A stretch of DNA of 64,000 nucleotides, taken from positions 41,116,679-41,180,678 of the forward strand of contig NC_084462.1 in NCBI RefSeq assembly GCF_027409185.1, in the 5' to 3' direction. A program made the position numbers and the translations under genes. The notes under the pieces were generated by a model. The model ran no database searches, was not told where the DNA came from, and saw nothing but the letters and a program-made list of their open reading frames with translations. This document shows, in pieces, positions 1 through 13,037 of this stretch. Source of the DNA: Cynocephalus volans. Its lineage: Eukaryota > Chordata > Mammalia > Dermoptera > Cynocephalidae. Each line of letters opens with the position of its first letter. Positions within the stretch are counted from its first letter, which is position 1.

Positions 1-245
1 GCACTCTTTACAATAGCCAAGAGTTGGAACCAGCCCAAATGCCCATCATCAGATGAGTGGATACGGAAAATGTGGTACATCTACACAATGGAATACTACT
101 CAGCTATAAAAACGAATGAAATACTGCCATTTGCAACAACATGGATGGACCTTGAGAGAATTATATTAAGTGAAACAAGTCAGGCACAGAAAGAGAAATA
201 CCACATGTTCTCACTTATTGGTGGGAGCTAAAAATTAATATATAA

Positions 246-283
<38 letters not shown>

Positions 284-476
284 CCGGGGGGGGGGGAAGA
301 AGATATAACAACCACAATTATTTGAAGTTGATACGACAAGCAAACAGAAAGGACATTGTTGGGGGGGAGGGGGGGAGGGAGAAGGGAGGGAGGTTTTGGT
401 GACGGGGAGCAATAATCAGCCACAATGTATATCGACAAAATAAAAATTAAAAAAAAAAAACAAAAAACAAAAAACA
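1..476 (+). mobile_element. L1 LINE, 3' end
   Basis: The first 230 bases encode the C-terminal part of L1 ORF2, the usual text ending in the host-repeat join. A 3' UTR follows with a (CA)n tract at about 249-280, G-rich runs and an A-rich tail ending near 476. The 5' part lies outside the window. The same 3' UTR reappears at 16.7 kb, 40.2 kb and, as a minimal fragment, at 63.2 kb, so one L1 lineage was active here repeatedly. Confidence 0.85.
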
Positions 477-799
477 AGTGTCTGTAGCAGGTATGAATGT
501 TCACATCACATACACAGAATGATAAAGGGGATCATTTGTTTTGGGGTTTTTTTTCTAAAGTAGAATTTAATATACACTTTAAATCTCCATTTTGACAAGC
601 ACAAAAATTTCTTCTCAATAGATTTAGGAATGTCTTAGTCAGCTGGGTCATATCTTACTTATCATGGGGAGCAGTCACCAGACGGCAAGCTTTGCTGGAG
701 ATAGAGGTGAGATAGGTGTCCAATCATCAGTCTGCAGATCATCGCTCCTCCTTTTGAAAACAAGCAGCAAGGCCTCTTTATATCCATTGCCTTCCTCAT
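477..799. other. No gene seen
   Basis: AT-rich sequence with only short chance frames. I see no exon or recognisable repeat. Confidence 0.5.
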
Positions 800-1460
800 C
801 TGTGATGATCAATTTTATGTGCCAACTTAATTGGGCTAAGGGATGCCCAGATAGCTGGTAAAATATTATTTCTGGGTGTGTCCATGAGGGTATTTCTGGA
901 AGAAATTAGATTTAAATTGGTAAGCCAAGTAAAAAAAAAAAAATGCTATCCCCAACATGGGTGAGCATCATCCAATCTGAGGGCCCAAATAGAACAAAAA
1001 GGCAGAGGGAGGACGAGTTTGCTCTCTGCCTGAGCTGGAACATCCACCTTCTCCTGCCCTCAGACATCGGGGCTCTTCATTCTTGAACCTGCAAATCTGA
1101 ACTGGGACTTACACCATCAGCATTCCTGGTTCTCAGGTTTGGGAGCTGGGACTAGAACCACACCACTGGCTTTCCTGGGCCTTCAGCTTGCAGACAGCAG
1201 ACCATAGAACTTCACAGCCTCCATAACCACGTGAGCCAATCCTTCATAACCTCTCTCTTTCTCTCTATTTATACACACACAGAGACATGCTAATATATGT
1301 CTGTGTATATACATATGAAATGTATCCTATACATGCATGTATCTATGGAATGTACATATGTGTGTGTTTATGTGTGTATGTGTGTATATATATATATGTA
1401 TGCCTATAATATACAAACATTGGTTATGTTTCTCTGGAGAACTCTGACTTAATACACCAC
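800..1460 (+). repeat. Old interspersed repeat with internal TA/TG microsatellite
   Basis: It begins with the common mammalian repeat text gatcaattttatgtgccaac and ends at ctctggagaactctgactta. Both ends belong to one widespread ancient element whose class I cannot name securely. A degenerate TATG/TGTA microsatellite fills about 1265-1410. Confidence 0.45.
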
Positions 1461-2272
1461 CCGTGTTATCATCACCTTTTTATGGAATCCTGGAGAGCAT
1501 CCTCTGCCCCTGTGCACTCAGAGACACCAAGAACTCTCTCTTCCCATTAGGAGCTCATGGAAATCTGAAGCAACCTAGGAGGTAAAATCTCAGGTCGTCT
1601 CTCTTAAACCCATGGGGTGATAAGACTCAGTCTAGAACACAATATCCTGGACTCATAAACCATTAAATTCCCACTTTAGTCTCCTGACTCTCTCTTCTCC
1701 ACACAGCCTATGGATTTTTTTTAACATAACCTGGGAGCAAGTTTACTAGGTTCTTTATCTCTTCTTCCCAATCCACTACTGATAGCCAAGGTTTACATCC
1801 ACTTTTTTTTTTGTGTGGCTCAGCATTTTGTGGCTGTGTGCATGGTCACACTGTCTAGTGACCATTTTGAAGCTATCTCAGATTATGTGTTAGTGTAGGA
1901 AAAAGCAGTGAGAACTTACTGAAAAAATTATCAACTCTGACCCCCAAAATGTTATCCATTACATTTCTTCTTTTCAAGGGAAGTTTGTTTACAGGATTTC
2001 AATTTCTCATATTTCTTAAAGAATTACTGTCTTAGAAACATACCTCAAAAATTCCGCATTGTTTGACTACTTTTTCTGGTTCTGCCCTAATTTTACATTT
2101 CATTTCTGATAAGAAATAGTGTAAGTATTTATGAGAATTACCTGGAAACTTAACATTGTTTCTTCGTCTCATCCACAGATCCCTTTTATTTTTCATTCTT
2201 CTTAAATTTAAGTAGAAATAACTTGATAAATTAGAAAATACCACAAATGTTATTCAGACATACTGCCTTTTA
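1461..2272. other. No gene seen
   Basis: Plain AT-rich sequence. The minus frame at 2032-2244 has no recognisable homology. Confidence 0.5.
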
Positions 2273-2284
2273 TCGATAATTTCT

Positions 2285-2440
2285 TTTTTTTTTTTTTTTT
2301 TTTTTTTTTTGTCGTTTTTTCGTGACCGGCACTCAGCCAGTGAGTACACCGGTCAGTCCTATATAGGATCCGAACCTGCGGCGGGAGCGTCGCCGCGCTG
2401 CCAGCGCAGCACTCTACCAAGTGCGCCACGGGCTCGGCCC
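2285..2440 (-). mobile_element. tRNA-Ile-like SINE
   Basis: Reverse-oriented SINE: a T run (tail) at about 2285-2310, then the body ending in the complement of the tRNA-like head gggccgagcccgtggcgcac. A 12-bp target-site duplication, tcgataatttct, flanks it at 2273-2284 and 2441-2452. Confidence 0.9.
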
Positions 2441-2452
2441 TCGATAATTTCT

Positions 2453-4035
2453 ATTTAATATTTCATTACCTGCTTTTTTAACAATAGCCCTTTGCCAAGG
2501 GCTTAATTAAGCTTTAATTGTTCAAATGCCTGTGTTTTTTGTCTTATTAATAAGATATTTAACATTTTTCCTAGCCATTTTATTTTTAGCCATAATCCAT
2601 CCTTCACTTCAGTAATGAACAGGCCAAGTGGCCTATATTTCTAGTTCAGCTTCCTAAGGGATTCAAATAAATCCCCTGGGGAATTCAGTTTGGTGTTTGG
2701 TTGTACATATGACATTCTTAGAAGCCTTGATCTGGTAACTTTATGATACAAATGAAAATAGATCAAAATGTAGATGGCCTTAACAATGTGAGTTTAGAGC
2801 TAAGGATCTTCTAATTCTATGTTTATTTTTCCTGTGAGTTCCCAAAAATAACAAATAATAGGATGACTGATGGTTTTGACCTTCAGAAACCCTAATAAGA
2901 TAATTTAAAAATTACCCTTGTAACAGCAAATTCTAACACAAAACTACTGCAGAGATCACAGACAAAAGGAGTTGAGGCTTTTTAAAAATTTTTATTTCTT
3001 TGTTTATACCTCCATTACCTAGAGTAAAACAATAAACAATTATAATGAGAAACAGGGAGGTAGAGAGAAAGGAAAAATGGTGTATTTTGTTGTTGTTCTG
3101 GGCTCTAAGAATAAGAGGAACAACTGAGGATGTGGCAAAGCTGTCTAGATCCCAAAGACAAGCAAAGATATTTCTTGTGGAATTCTTAGATGTCAACAGC
3201 CAGAAAAGCAACCCATTTTGAAGTGGGTGTACTCAGGATTCTTAATCCTCTCATTTGGATGTAGTCTGATGGGCCAAAACCTGAAACATTAGTCCCAGTG
3301 CTGTATCCTAATCAGATGGGAGCCCTGTTCTTGCTCATCTGTCTCTATTTTTTCTGTATTTTTGTCCCCCGATTAGATATACAATATTGCAGGTAGTCTC
3401 TTAAGGCTAGACTACACTCCCCATAACTAACTCTGTTCTGACTGACTACTACCTTGGAAATGGGTCCAATGAGACTCTTGAGCACCGACTGATAATTTTT
3501 TCCCTAGTTCCTCTATTAGAGAGGTTTTCTTCCATTTTCTCCTATCTGATCAGGTATATTCTATACATTTTTGTAATGTCTCAACAGCACTGCAGGTTAA
3601 TTACATCTGACCATATTATAAGCCATGACAACAGTAAAGTCATTTTTTTATTTTAACCTTTAAGGTTTCCTGTATTTTCAATGTTTGGTCTGGATCAATT
3701 GGGTCAGCTTGGGTTAAAAAGAGTTAGAGGAATTTGTAACAATTCTCTCCCTTAGTCAGCCTTCCCAGGAAGGGTTTAGAACATACTTCCAAGTGATGTC
3801 TTGAGAAGGGTGAGTGACAGGGCTGGTGAAGGAGTGTTACAGGAAAGCATCAGGAGGGCAGGACAATCCACAGAGACAGAAGTGGTCATCCCAGAGGAAC
3901 ACTGAGAGACAGAGATCATACTGAATTAGGACCATAACAAACCATATCCATGTGTCTGACAAACCACAGGATTCCACTCTTAGAAAAGAAAATTAAAGCT
4001 CATGTAAGTATTTGCTGGGAAGACATGCCAGGCAA
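2453..4035. other. No gene seen
   Basis: Non-coding, AT-rich. The minus frame at 2933-3211 shows no family motif, and I recognise no repeat with confidence. Confidence 0.45.
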
Positions 4036-4039
4036 ATAG

Positions 4040-5695
4040 GGCCTTGCTCCCAACTCATACTGTGAGGCCAGTATGATTCTGATACCAAAACCAGACAAAG
4101 AAGTTACAAGGAATGACAACAACAGATCGACATCCCTTATGAATATGGAACCAAAATCCTCAACAGAATATTAGCAAAATAAATCCAGAAACATTAAAGG
4201 ATTATGCACTGTGACCAAGTGGGATTTATCCTAGGATTACTACAAGGCTGGTTTAATATATGTAAATTACACCATGTTGATAGAATAAAGAGCAAAAACT
4301 ACATGGTCCTCTCAATAGATGGAAAAAATCATTTCACAAAATCTAATATCCTTTCTTGATTAATAAAAAAAAGTCAACAAACTAGGAATAGAAGGGAGAC
4401 ATTAAACTTAATGTTGAGAAACTGGATGCTTTCCCCTTAAGACTAAGAACAAGGCAGAGAGGTCCCCTCTCACCACCACTATTCACCATTGTACTGGAGG
4501 TTGTAGTTAGGATAATTAGGCAAGAAAAAGAAATAGAAGGCATCCAGATTGAAAAGGAAGAAGTAAAATTATTACTACTTTCAGATAACAGGATATCGTA
4601 TTTTAAAAGATCTTTAAAAGTCCACAGAAACACTATTAGAAGTAATAAGTGAATTTAGCTAGGTTACAGGATAAGCTACCAGTACTCAGTATTTCTATAC
4701 CTCAGCAATAAACAATCTGAAAAGAAAATTAAAGCAACTCCAATTACTTTTTAAATTTTCACTGAAATTAGATCACAAAATAAAATACTTAGGGATACAT
4801 TTAACCAAAGAAGTATAAGAATTGTATGCTGAAAACTATAAAACATTGTTAAAAAATAGATACCCCTCACCATGAATCAAAAGCCTTAATGTTGTTAGTA
4901 AAATGGCAATACCCCAACTTATCTACAGATTCAATGCAGTTCCTATCAAAATCCCAGCTGCCTTTTTTTTCTCTGAAACTGACAAGGTGATCATAAGATT
5001 CATAAGAAAATGCAAGGGACTCAAAATAACCAAATCAATACTGAAAAAAAAAAATGAAAGACTCCAATTCTCAATTTCAAAACACACTACAAAGGTAAAA
5101 TAATCACACTGTATAGAAATTACACTGGCTCAAGGAGAGACTGATATATTAACAAATAAAAGTGAAAGTCCAGAAACAAACTATTACATTTATGGTCAAT
5201 TAGTTTTCAGTAAGGGTGGCAACACAATTAAATAGGGGGGAAAAAAGGTCTTTCCAACAAATGGTTCTGAGAAACTGGATATTAACACAAAAAAAGAATG
5301 AAGTTGCACCCCTACCTCATACCATACACAAAAATTAACTCAAAAAGCTAAAAGTATAAAACTCTTAGAAGAAAATGTAGGAGTAAATCTTTATGATTTT
5401 GAACCAGGCAATGATTTCTTGAATATAAATCCAAAATCACAAGCAAAAAAAGAAAAAAATAGATATATTGGACTTCATGCACATTAAAAACTTTTGTGCT
5501 TCAAGGACATCCTCAAGAAAGTCAACAGATAACACAAAGAATAGGAGAAAATATTCAAAAATTATATAACTGATAAGGGACTCATATAAAATAGACAAAA
5601 ACACAACTAAACAATAAAAATTCAAGTAATGCAATTAAGAAATAGGCAAAGGATCTGAACAGACATGTGTCCAGAGAAGTTATAAAGATGACCAA
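4040..5695 (+). mobile_element. L1 ORF2 fragment, degenerate
   Basis: Degenerate L1 ORF2 in the sense direction. Short stretches of the reverse transcriptase and C-terminal regions can be read (for example IPQLIYRFNAVPIKIP at about 4905-4952), interrupted by stops and frameshifts. It is an old, non-functional copy. Confidence 0.75.
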
Positions 5696-5714
5696 TAATA
5701 TTAATCCCCAATAA

Positions 5715-5996
5715 AATATCTTAGATATGTGCATAACAGCCTTAGCCCTACAGCTACAAGGAACTAAATTCTGCCAACTTGAATGAGCTTTGAAGCAGAT
5801 TCTTTCTCCAAACCTCCAGATAAGAGCCCAGGCTGGCTGACCCCTTGATTTTGGCCTTACGATACTAAGCAGAGAACTCAGTCTCTGAGCCCACCCAAAT
5901 TTCTGATCTACAGAACTGAGAGACAATAAATGGATGTTGTTTTAAGTGGTTGCATTTATGGTGACTCGTTATATAACAATAGAAAACTAACATAAA
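5715..5996 (+). mobile_element. MaLR/MLT1-like LTR fragment
   Basis: The text resembles the 3' half of an ERVL-MaLR LTR, ending in an aataaa-containing stretch and tataacaatagaaaactaac. Assigned by pattern memory only. No internal retroviral sequence is seen. Confidence 0.45.
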
Positions 5997-6029
5997 TTCC
6001 TTACATCTTAAGAAAAAAAAAAGAGAAAG

Positions 6030-6950
6030 CAAATGTCCCAAGACTACACATCCTCCTTTATCTATCAATGTCCTCTTCTTTATAGAAAAACATTTTCTAA
6101 AGAATTATTGTTTGCTATCCACATTTCCTTATCCTGCTTTTTCTTCAACATAGTCCAACCTGGCTTCCGTCCCTCACCTTCCATTAAAAAAGGTATTTCT
6201 AGTTTAACCAAGGACCTTCTACCTTGCTAAATCCAATGGACATTAAGTTGAACTTATTTCCTGATACTTGAGTAGCACTTGATCCAGTTAACCCCTTTTT
6301 CTTCTTAAAACTCTCTTGCCCTGGTTTTTGTGACCACTTAAAGCTCTCACTGCTTCTTTCCCTCCTTCCTGTTTGCATGCTTCGCCTTCTCTATTCAGGA
6401 ATTAAGTGCTGATGTCCCTCAAGATTTGATATTAAGTTTGCTTCTCTTCTTGCTCTATCGCTTAAAAGAGTCAGTAAAATTGTGGCTTGCCTATTCTTCT
6501 AAGCACCTCAATACTTGGTCATTTCATATCCACAGTAATCCTATGAGACAGAGTTCAGGTAAAACTTGATATGTCCATGTCCACATATTAGTAATTAGCA
6601 GTGCTGAGTTTCTAATCCAGGCAGTCCAGAGGCTGGTAAAACCATTGTATTACCCCTAGGCAACCATATCTATACCCTTGACTTTACGTATTATCTATAG
6701 CCCATAACTCCCAATGTCTTATCTCCCATTCTGACCTTTCCTCTGAACTTAAAAACTATATACTCGAGACTTTTTGTACAAACTGCATATTATCTTCTCA
6801 GTCTTACCTATCAGTGAGTGGCAGACAGCTGTCAATTGTGCATGAAACCCAGGTGACCTTTCAGATCTTCCATACCTTACCCTGGATATCTCTGAGGCAG
6901 CTCAAACACAATGCCCCAAAGCTTATCTTATCCTCCATCATTCCATTGTC
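6030..6950 (+). mobile_element. L2-like LINE fragment, degenerate
   Basis: Contains the recurring phrases tggcttccgtccctcacctt, ttgctaaatccaatggacat and acttgatccagttaacccc, typical of an ancient non-L1 LINE reverse transcriptase region (L2/CR1 type). The same phrases occur again at about 36.6 kb. Confidence 0.5.
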
Positions 6951-7084
6951 ATTATTAGGGCATAACAAACCACTGTAAAGTTAGTGGATAAACATCAACT
7001 TCTTAATTCTCGCAGACATGTGGGCTGGTTGAGAGGTCCCTCTTCTAGTCCACCTGTGGACTATAACTATAGCAGTGTGGTTCT

Positions 7085-7978
7085 CAAAAGGAGATATATG
7101 AATGTCCAACCAATATACAGAAAAATGCTCAACATCACTAATCAGGAAAGGGCAAATGAAAACCACCAGGAGGCATCACCTCACACTTGTTAAAATGTGT
7201 ATCATCAAAAAAAAAAAAAAAAGAAAGCGAACAAGTGCTGTTAAGGATGTGGAGAAAAGGGAACCCTTGTCCACTGTGAGTGAATTACCATAGGATCCAG
7301 CAATCCTACTTCTGGGTATAGAGCCTAAGCAATTAAAATTAGTATGTCAAAGAGGTGTCTTCACTCCCGTGTTCATTGCAGCATTATTCGCAGTAGCCAA
7401 GGTATGGAAACAACCTAAATGCCCACCAACGAATTGTTTTAAAAAATGTGGTATACGTACACAATACTAGTCAGCCTTAGAAAAGAAAAAAATTCTGTCA
7501 TTTGTGACAACTTGGATGCATCTATAAGACATTATGATAAGTGACATAAGCCAGGCACAGAAAGACAAATGTTGCATGATTTCACCTACATGTGAACCTA
7601 AAAAAGGTCAGACTCATGGAAGCAGAGAGTACAATGTTGGTTACCAGAGTCTGGCGTAACAGAGTTGGGGGGGGCAAAGAAAAAGGGAATATCAATTAAT
7701 GGGTACAGAGTTTCACTTAGAGGGGAGAAATAAGGTATGGTGATCTATTGCACAGCAAGATGACTATAGTTAATGTACATTTCGAAACTACTTAAAGAGT
7801 GGACTTTAAGTGTTTTACCACAAAGAAGTAAGTGTGTGGTGGCATGAATATGTTAATTTGCCTAATTTGCTCATTCCACCATGTATACATGTATGGAATC
7901 ATCGCGTTGTAGCCCATAAACATATACAGCTGCTAGCTGTCAATAAAAAAATAAAATAAAATTGAAATTTAAAAAAGA
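7085..7978 (+). mobile_element. L1 LINE, 3' portion
   Basis: L1 ORF2 C-terminal text (animal-model phrases such as aatgcccaccaacgaattg), then a 3' UTR and an A-rich end near 7976. Multiple lesions. Its 3' UTR differs from the copy at the window start, so it is an older subfamily. Confidence 0.75.
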
Positions 7979-7984
7979 CAGTGC

Positions 7985-9060
7985 AGTACTGACAGAAGTA
8001 TGCATATATAGGTCAGCAGAATAGAATCGAGAGTCCAAAAAGAAACTCATACATCTATGACAAATGGATGTTGACAAGTTTTTTATGACTACTCAATGGG
8101 GAAAAAATATTTCTTCAACAAAAGGTGCTGGGACAACTGAATAGCCACACGTAAAACAATGAAGTTGAGCCCCTTTCTCACACCATACACAAAAATGAAC
8201 TGCAAATGGATCACAGAACTAAATGTAAGAATGAAAACTACAGTACTCTTAAAACACAGGAATAAGTCTTTGTGATGTTGGATTTCATGATGGTCTTAGA
8301 TAAGATGCCAAAAACACAGAAAACATGCGAAAACTAGCAAACTGGATGTCATCAAAAGTAAAAACTGTTGTGCTTTAAAGGACACCACCAAGAAAATGAA
8401 AAGACAATGTACAGTGTAGGAAAAAATATTTTCAAGTCATAGCGAAAGAATAAAAATATAAAAAGAGCTTTTCCAACTGAACAATTGGAAAGACAATTAG
8501 ACCAATTAAAAAAGTGGTCAGAAGAAGAGCTGGCCAGTTGCTCAGTGGGTTAGAGCTCGGTGTTACAACACTGAGGTCAAGGGTTAGGTTCCCTGCACAG
8601 ACCAGGTGCCATAAAACAAAACAAAATGAAACAATACAGATCAAAAAAACTGCTCAGGTAATTCAAATTTTCAAACGAACATTTCTCTAAGTGAGTTACA
8701 CAAAAGGCCAATAAGCACTTACAAAGATATTCATCCTCACCACTGAGGACATGTGTATCAAAACCACTGTGACATAATAAGACAAAGCGTTGACAGTATA
8801 TGGAGACATCGGAGCCCTCCTATGTTGCTGGTGGGATTGTAAAATGGTACAGACTCTTAGCAAACCCGATTGGCAGTTTTTCAAGCTATGCAATGTCAAG
8901 CGACTGTGTGGCCCAGCAATTCTACCGCTGGAGACATGCTCATGAGAACTGAAAACGTATGTCCCCACAAAAGTTTGTACAGGAATGCTCGATCGGGGTC
9001 ACTTACACTAGCCAAAGAGTGAAACCAGGCAAATCGCCAGGAAAGAATTCTGAAAGCAGA
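7985..9060 (+). mobile_element. L1 ORF2 fragment, interrupted by a SINE
   Basis: Second degenerate L1 ORF2 segment in the same direction, starting cagtactgacagaagtatgc. A SINE at about 8526-8646 interrupts it. It runs into a CA microsatellite. Confidence 0.65.
8526..8646 (+). mobile_element. tRNA-Ile-like SINE, monomer
   Basis: Head gctggccagttgctcagtgg, then ggttagagctcggtgttaca and a tRNA-like B-box region, ending in an A-rich tail with aaac repeats. Nested in an L1 fragment. Confidence 0.8.
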
Positions 9061-9067
9061 GAGACAG

Positions 9068-9106
<39 letters not shown>

Positions 9107-9150
9107 TACACACACACACACACACGCTCACACACACTCACACACACTCA
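9068..9150. repeat. (CA)n microsatellite
   Basis: About 80 bases of imperfect CA repeat with a few CTCA and TACA interruptions. It generates spurious TH/VC-rich frames on both strands. Confidence 0.95.
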
Positions 9151-9489
9151 ACAGGGTCCAAACACAGCTTTCAGCAAATTTTTCAACAGAAACTCCGCAG
9201 TCCAGGAAAGAATGGGATATTGCAGTCAAAGTGTAGAACGTGAAGAAGGAAAAAGAGACTTTCAAACAAAGACTACCGTACTCCCCAAAAGTATCCTACA
9301 TAGAAAGATCAAATCCTTTCCTAGACGAACAAAAGCTGAGAGAATTCCTCAACACCAGACCAAACTTCAAAAGTTCTCAAGAGTGCTAGCTCTTCCACGT
9401 GAAAGTAAGATGCTAACGTGTGACAGAACATATCCGAAGGTATAAAACCCATTGGCAAAGTAAGGATAAAACCACAATCAGAACACAGG

Positions 9490-10110
9490 AAGACCGTGAT
9501 GGCCGTGAGAAAACCGCCTCCCGCCCCCGCCGCCCCGCACTGGCAGCCCGCCCCGGGCTCACCTGGCCCCGGAACCCCGAGGCCACAGCCCCGCCGCACG
9601 TGCTCTTCCGGCCCGGCCCCCGCCCAGCCGCCGGCTCCGCAACAGCCCTCGGACAAGCCGAGCCCGGCGCGGGGCTCCTCCTGAGGAGAGGAGCGAGCCC
9701 CGGTCTCCTCTCTGTGCCAGCGCCGGCCCCCGCCATCAGCGGTGCTCCCCGCCGGCCTCCGCCGCCCGCCGCGTGGGGGACCCTCCTGAGGCACGGCGCC
9801 CCCGTCGGCTCGGCCGGACGCTCCTCCCCTCCCCTGCCTCGGTCGAGAGTCACAGCCCCTCACGCAGGCCCTACCTTGTCCGCCGCACCGCTTCCCTCGC
9901 AGCCTCCTCAGTCCGCCTCAGCTGCGCCTCTCAGCGCTCCGACCGCCCGAGCCGTGAGACATCCGGGTTCCCCGCCTCCCGGCTGCTGAGTGGAGAGGGG
10001 CTCCGGGGGAGGGGTCGAGACCCCAGAGTGGGCGGGGCCAGGCAGGGGGCCGGACCGGGGAGGGGGTCGTCAGGGTTGTTTCAGGCACTCAGCTCTGCCT
10101 CGGTCCCTGA
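9490..10110. promoter_or_regulatory. CpG island, probable promoter
   Basis: Very GC-rich with dense CpG, GC boxes (for example gggcggggcc near 10030) and no TATA box, in an otherwise AT-rich area. On the minus strand it holds two plausible splice donors: GACAAG|GTAGGG (exon edge at 9875) and GGCCAG|GTGAGC (exon edge near 9564). This would fit non-coding or alternative first exons of a gene running left. It also lies about 2.8 kb upstream of the MTMR10-like exons on the plus strand, but I could not find the expected MTMR10 exon 1 coding text. Retained CpG density argues that the island is still unmethylated in the germline. Confidence 0.7.
9875..9985 (-). other. Possible non-coding first exon
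   Basis: GC-rich stretch inside the CpG island that ends, on the minus strand, in a good donor (GGCGGACAAG then GTAGGG). No start codon with a recognisable product. The 5' limit is a guess. The host gene would lie left of about 9 kb or outside the window. Confidence 0.3.
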
Positions 10111-12900
10111 AAGCAGCCGTGAAAACAGTACGCAAATGTTCATGGCTGCGTTTCAGTACAATTTTAGTCACAAAAACGGATCTACATTACCCCACCGGCC
10201 GCGGTTTACCATCCCCTAGGCCCATTAAATGCATTCTCCTTCTTATTTTTGTCCCATTCTCACTGCATGCACAGGCTTGACATTTTACGTTTACGCATCG
10301 GTAAAAGAATCGGATTTCTAGAGAAGATGGGCTGTCATGAGCATGTGCCTCATAAATATGATTGGCTGATGGCTCTTAGGTGGCCGTGATGTCCTGCCCC
10401 ACAAGCCCTTCATCTGTTTCTTCCCCTTATTATCTTGGCTCTCCTCAGGAACCTGGAGTCCTGTGGTATGGTTTGGTTTAGTTTTCTTAAGTAAATCTTT
10501 ATTTGAGTATAACAGACATAAGAAATCTGAATGAATCGTTAAGTGTTACAAGGAGATAAGCTTTTTTTGTAACATTGTTTTAAGAGTCTTTTTGGATGCG
10601 TTGGCTGGGTTGGAAAGGTGGCACAGTATGAACCAGTAGTTTTGGTATAAGGAAGTCACTGTTACGAGAGTATGTCCTCTATCTGAACAGGGAATGTTTA
10701 TTTAAGTTAAGGGCCCTCTTGTAATTAGTAGCTAAGATTTAGTGGTAGGGAGAGAGGGTTGCATATTCAGCAGCCCAGATTCTGATACGGGAGTTGGTAA
10801 GCTTCCTGTTCAAAGAGCTATAGAAGATTGAAATTTTGTGTATTTGAATTCTTTGATGAATTTTTAACGTATGTTTTTGTCATTTAAAAATTTTTTCTCA
10901 TTGGAATCCAGTTAAGACCAGTACTTTGAATCTTTAATTCTTGAAGAGATACTCAGAAGTATCTCTTCTGAGATACTTTCCGTATCTCACTACATTTAAA
11001 TTTATGCAAGTATAGGGAAACAAGTATTGGATTTAAAGCCAGAACGTTTGGCTATATGTTCCAAATTTACTTCTTACTGTTTTTAAGATTTTAGGAAAGT
11101 GATTTTAACCTCTTTGGGTCCAAGTCCCTTCTCTCTGTGTTAAGGAAAACATCTGCCTCCCTTACTTTGTAGGTTGTTGAAAGACAGGATAAATGTTGGG
11201 AAATTACCACTGGTAGATTTTACAGCTCTCTATGCATGTGTAGGCAAGCACTGGCAGTTGTGTGACTTTTCTAGTTCATATAAGTTTAACCAAACAACTC
11301 TTATCTTCCAACCTGCTTGGTTTCTTGGCCATATTGAGTTACTGGTTTTTGTTCCCTCCAGAACAGCTTCTGTCCAACTGGTGGTGGTTATCTGGACCAG
11401 GTGTAGTGAAGTGATTTCATTCATTCATGCATTCAACTCTCATTTAACAGACACCTACCATGTGCTAGGCACTGTTCTAGGTGCGGAAGTTTCAGCATCA
11501 GATAAAAATCAATCCATCTTCTACCCTCACGGAGCATATAATCCTGAGGATGTATGCATGTATGTAAAATTGTAGTTGTGTTAAGTGCTAGAGTTACAAG
11601 TATATGATGCTGTGATAGGGAGATTTAATCTAGGCAGGAAGAATTTTTTTTTTTTAAATGATATACCTGAGACAATGATTAAGCTAAAGGAGAATGAAAG
11701 AGTATTCCAAGAAATAGAAACCTTTTCAAAGACACCATAAATGGAAGTGGCGTGGTATGTATGATGGATTGATGGATGGCCACCATGGGTAGAGTGGTGA
11801 GGGTGAGGAGGTGATGGCTGGTGAGGCCTGCAGGGCCTGGCAGGCCACATGAAGAAGGCTTGTCTGCAGAATGGAAATTTACTCAGGTGGTTGGAGCTGA
11901 GGACTTGACTTGAGTAGATTTGAATTAAATCCCCAAGTAAATGTTAGGAGGCTGTTCTTAAAACTAGCCTTGTGCATTTTTAAGAACTTTGAGTAGCATT
12001 ATTGCAACTCAAATTTATTGACACTTTTGTTAGAGAGAGGATTGTTTTGAGGCTATAGTTTTATTCTTCGTGAATTGGTAGGTGTTTGGGGATTGCTGGC
12101 AAACAGGTTCTATCTTTTTATAATGATAGAAATAGGCAAAGTAGATCAGTACCCTAACTTTTCTTCCATTGATCCCAGACACTAATGGCTTGAAAATGCT
12201 CCTGGGTCTAGTTGAGTTTTAGATCTTGAAATTAAGGTTTAATGATGACCAAGCTTTAAATAAATTACAGAAGATTATTCTTTTCAAAAGCAGATTGTAA
12301 ATTTTGGTTTCTTATATTTATTTCTTGAATCTTTCCTTTTAACTCAAACTATATTTTAAAGTTTTATTGCCTCCTAAGTTATAATTTAAGTGCGGAGGGA
12401 AACTTAAGTTGGCTTCATGGAATATAGTTTAAGATAAATAAAGCTGAACTCTCTTTCTTATCCCTTACAAATGGATACATTGGTTTGAGAGTTTGTCATG
12501 TGTTACTAAAACACAAATATTTCATCAGGAGATACTCTGAAGGACAGGGCGTAGTTTATTTCTTCTCCAGAAGGTCTTTGAGCAGATAAATAACGTGACA
12601 TGATATAGCATAGAGAAAAGAGTGCAGACGCAGGTCAGCCTTTCTGGTTCAACCAGCTTGGACCCCTGAACTCTTTTTGCCTCAGTTCCTACACCTTACA
12701 CATGGAGAACAACGCCTTGTTCCTTTTCCTCTTGTGAGGACATAACAACACTCAGACTGCTTGGTGCTTAGTAAGCAGGTGAATGTTCCTTCTTACTATC
12801 ACCATCACTGGCATCATGAAATGTTCCTTCTAGGTCACACAGTGACTGTTGACATTTTATGGTGTAGTTGTAACTCACACAATAATACATTTTTTTAAAG
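10111..12900. other. No exon identified; old repeat piece at about 11.42-11.58 kb
   Basis: Non-coding. An ancient mammalian repeat phrase (atgtgctaggcactgttcta) lies near 11458-11480 and explains part of the 133-codon plus frame there. I searched by eye for MTMR10 exons 1-2 here and did not find them. Confidence 0.45.
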
Positions 12901-13037
12901 GAAAAATTGTCATCAATGAAGTCAATTTTGTAAGAAAATGCATTGCAACAGACAAAAATCAGTACAATTTGTGGGGAAAGCTGATACGCAGTTACTTCAA
13001 AATCTCCTTCATCACTGATGACCCAATGCCCTTACAG
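12901..13037 (+). pseudogene. MTMR10: MTMR10 remnant, exon 3 equivalent
   Basis: 137 nt, acceptor tttttttaaag, donor CAG|GTGTGT. Encodes KIVINEVNFVRKC through DDPMPLQ without a stop. The preceding G of the split codon should come from an exon I cannot find. Confidence 0.85.

Noticed and set aside
9321-9989. Open frames of 146-189 codons across the CpG island on both strands
   Set aside because: Gly/Pro/Arg/Ala-rich translations typical of CpG islands. All frames are open at once, so length is not evidence of coding.
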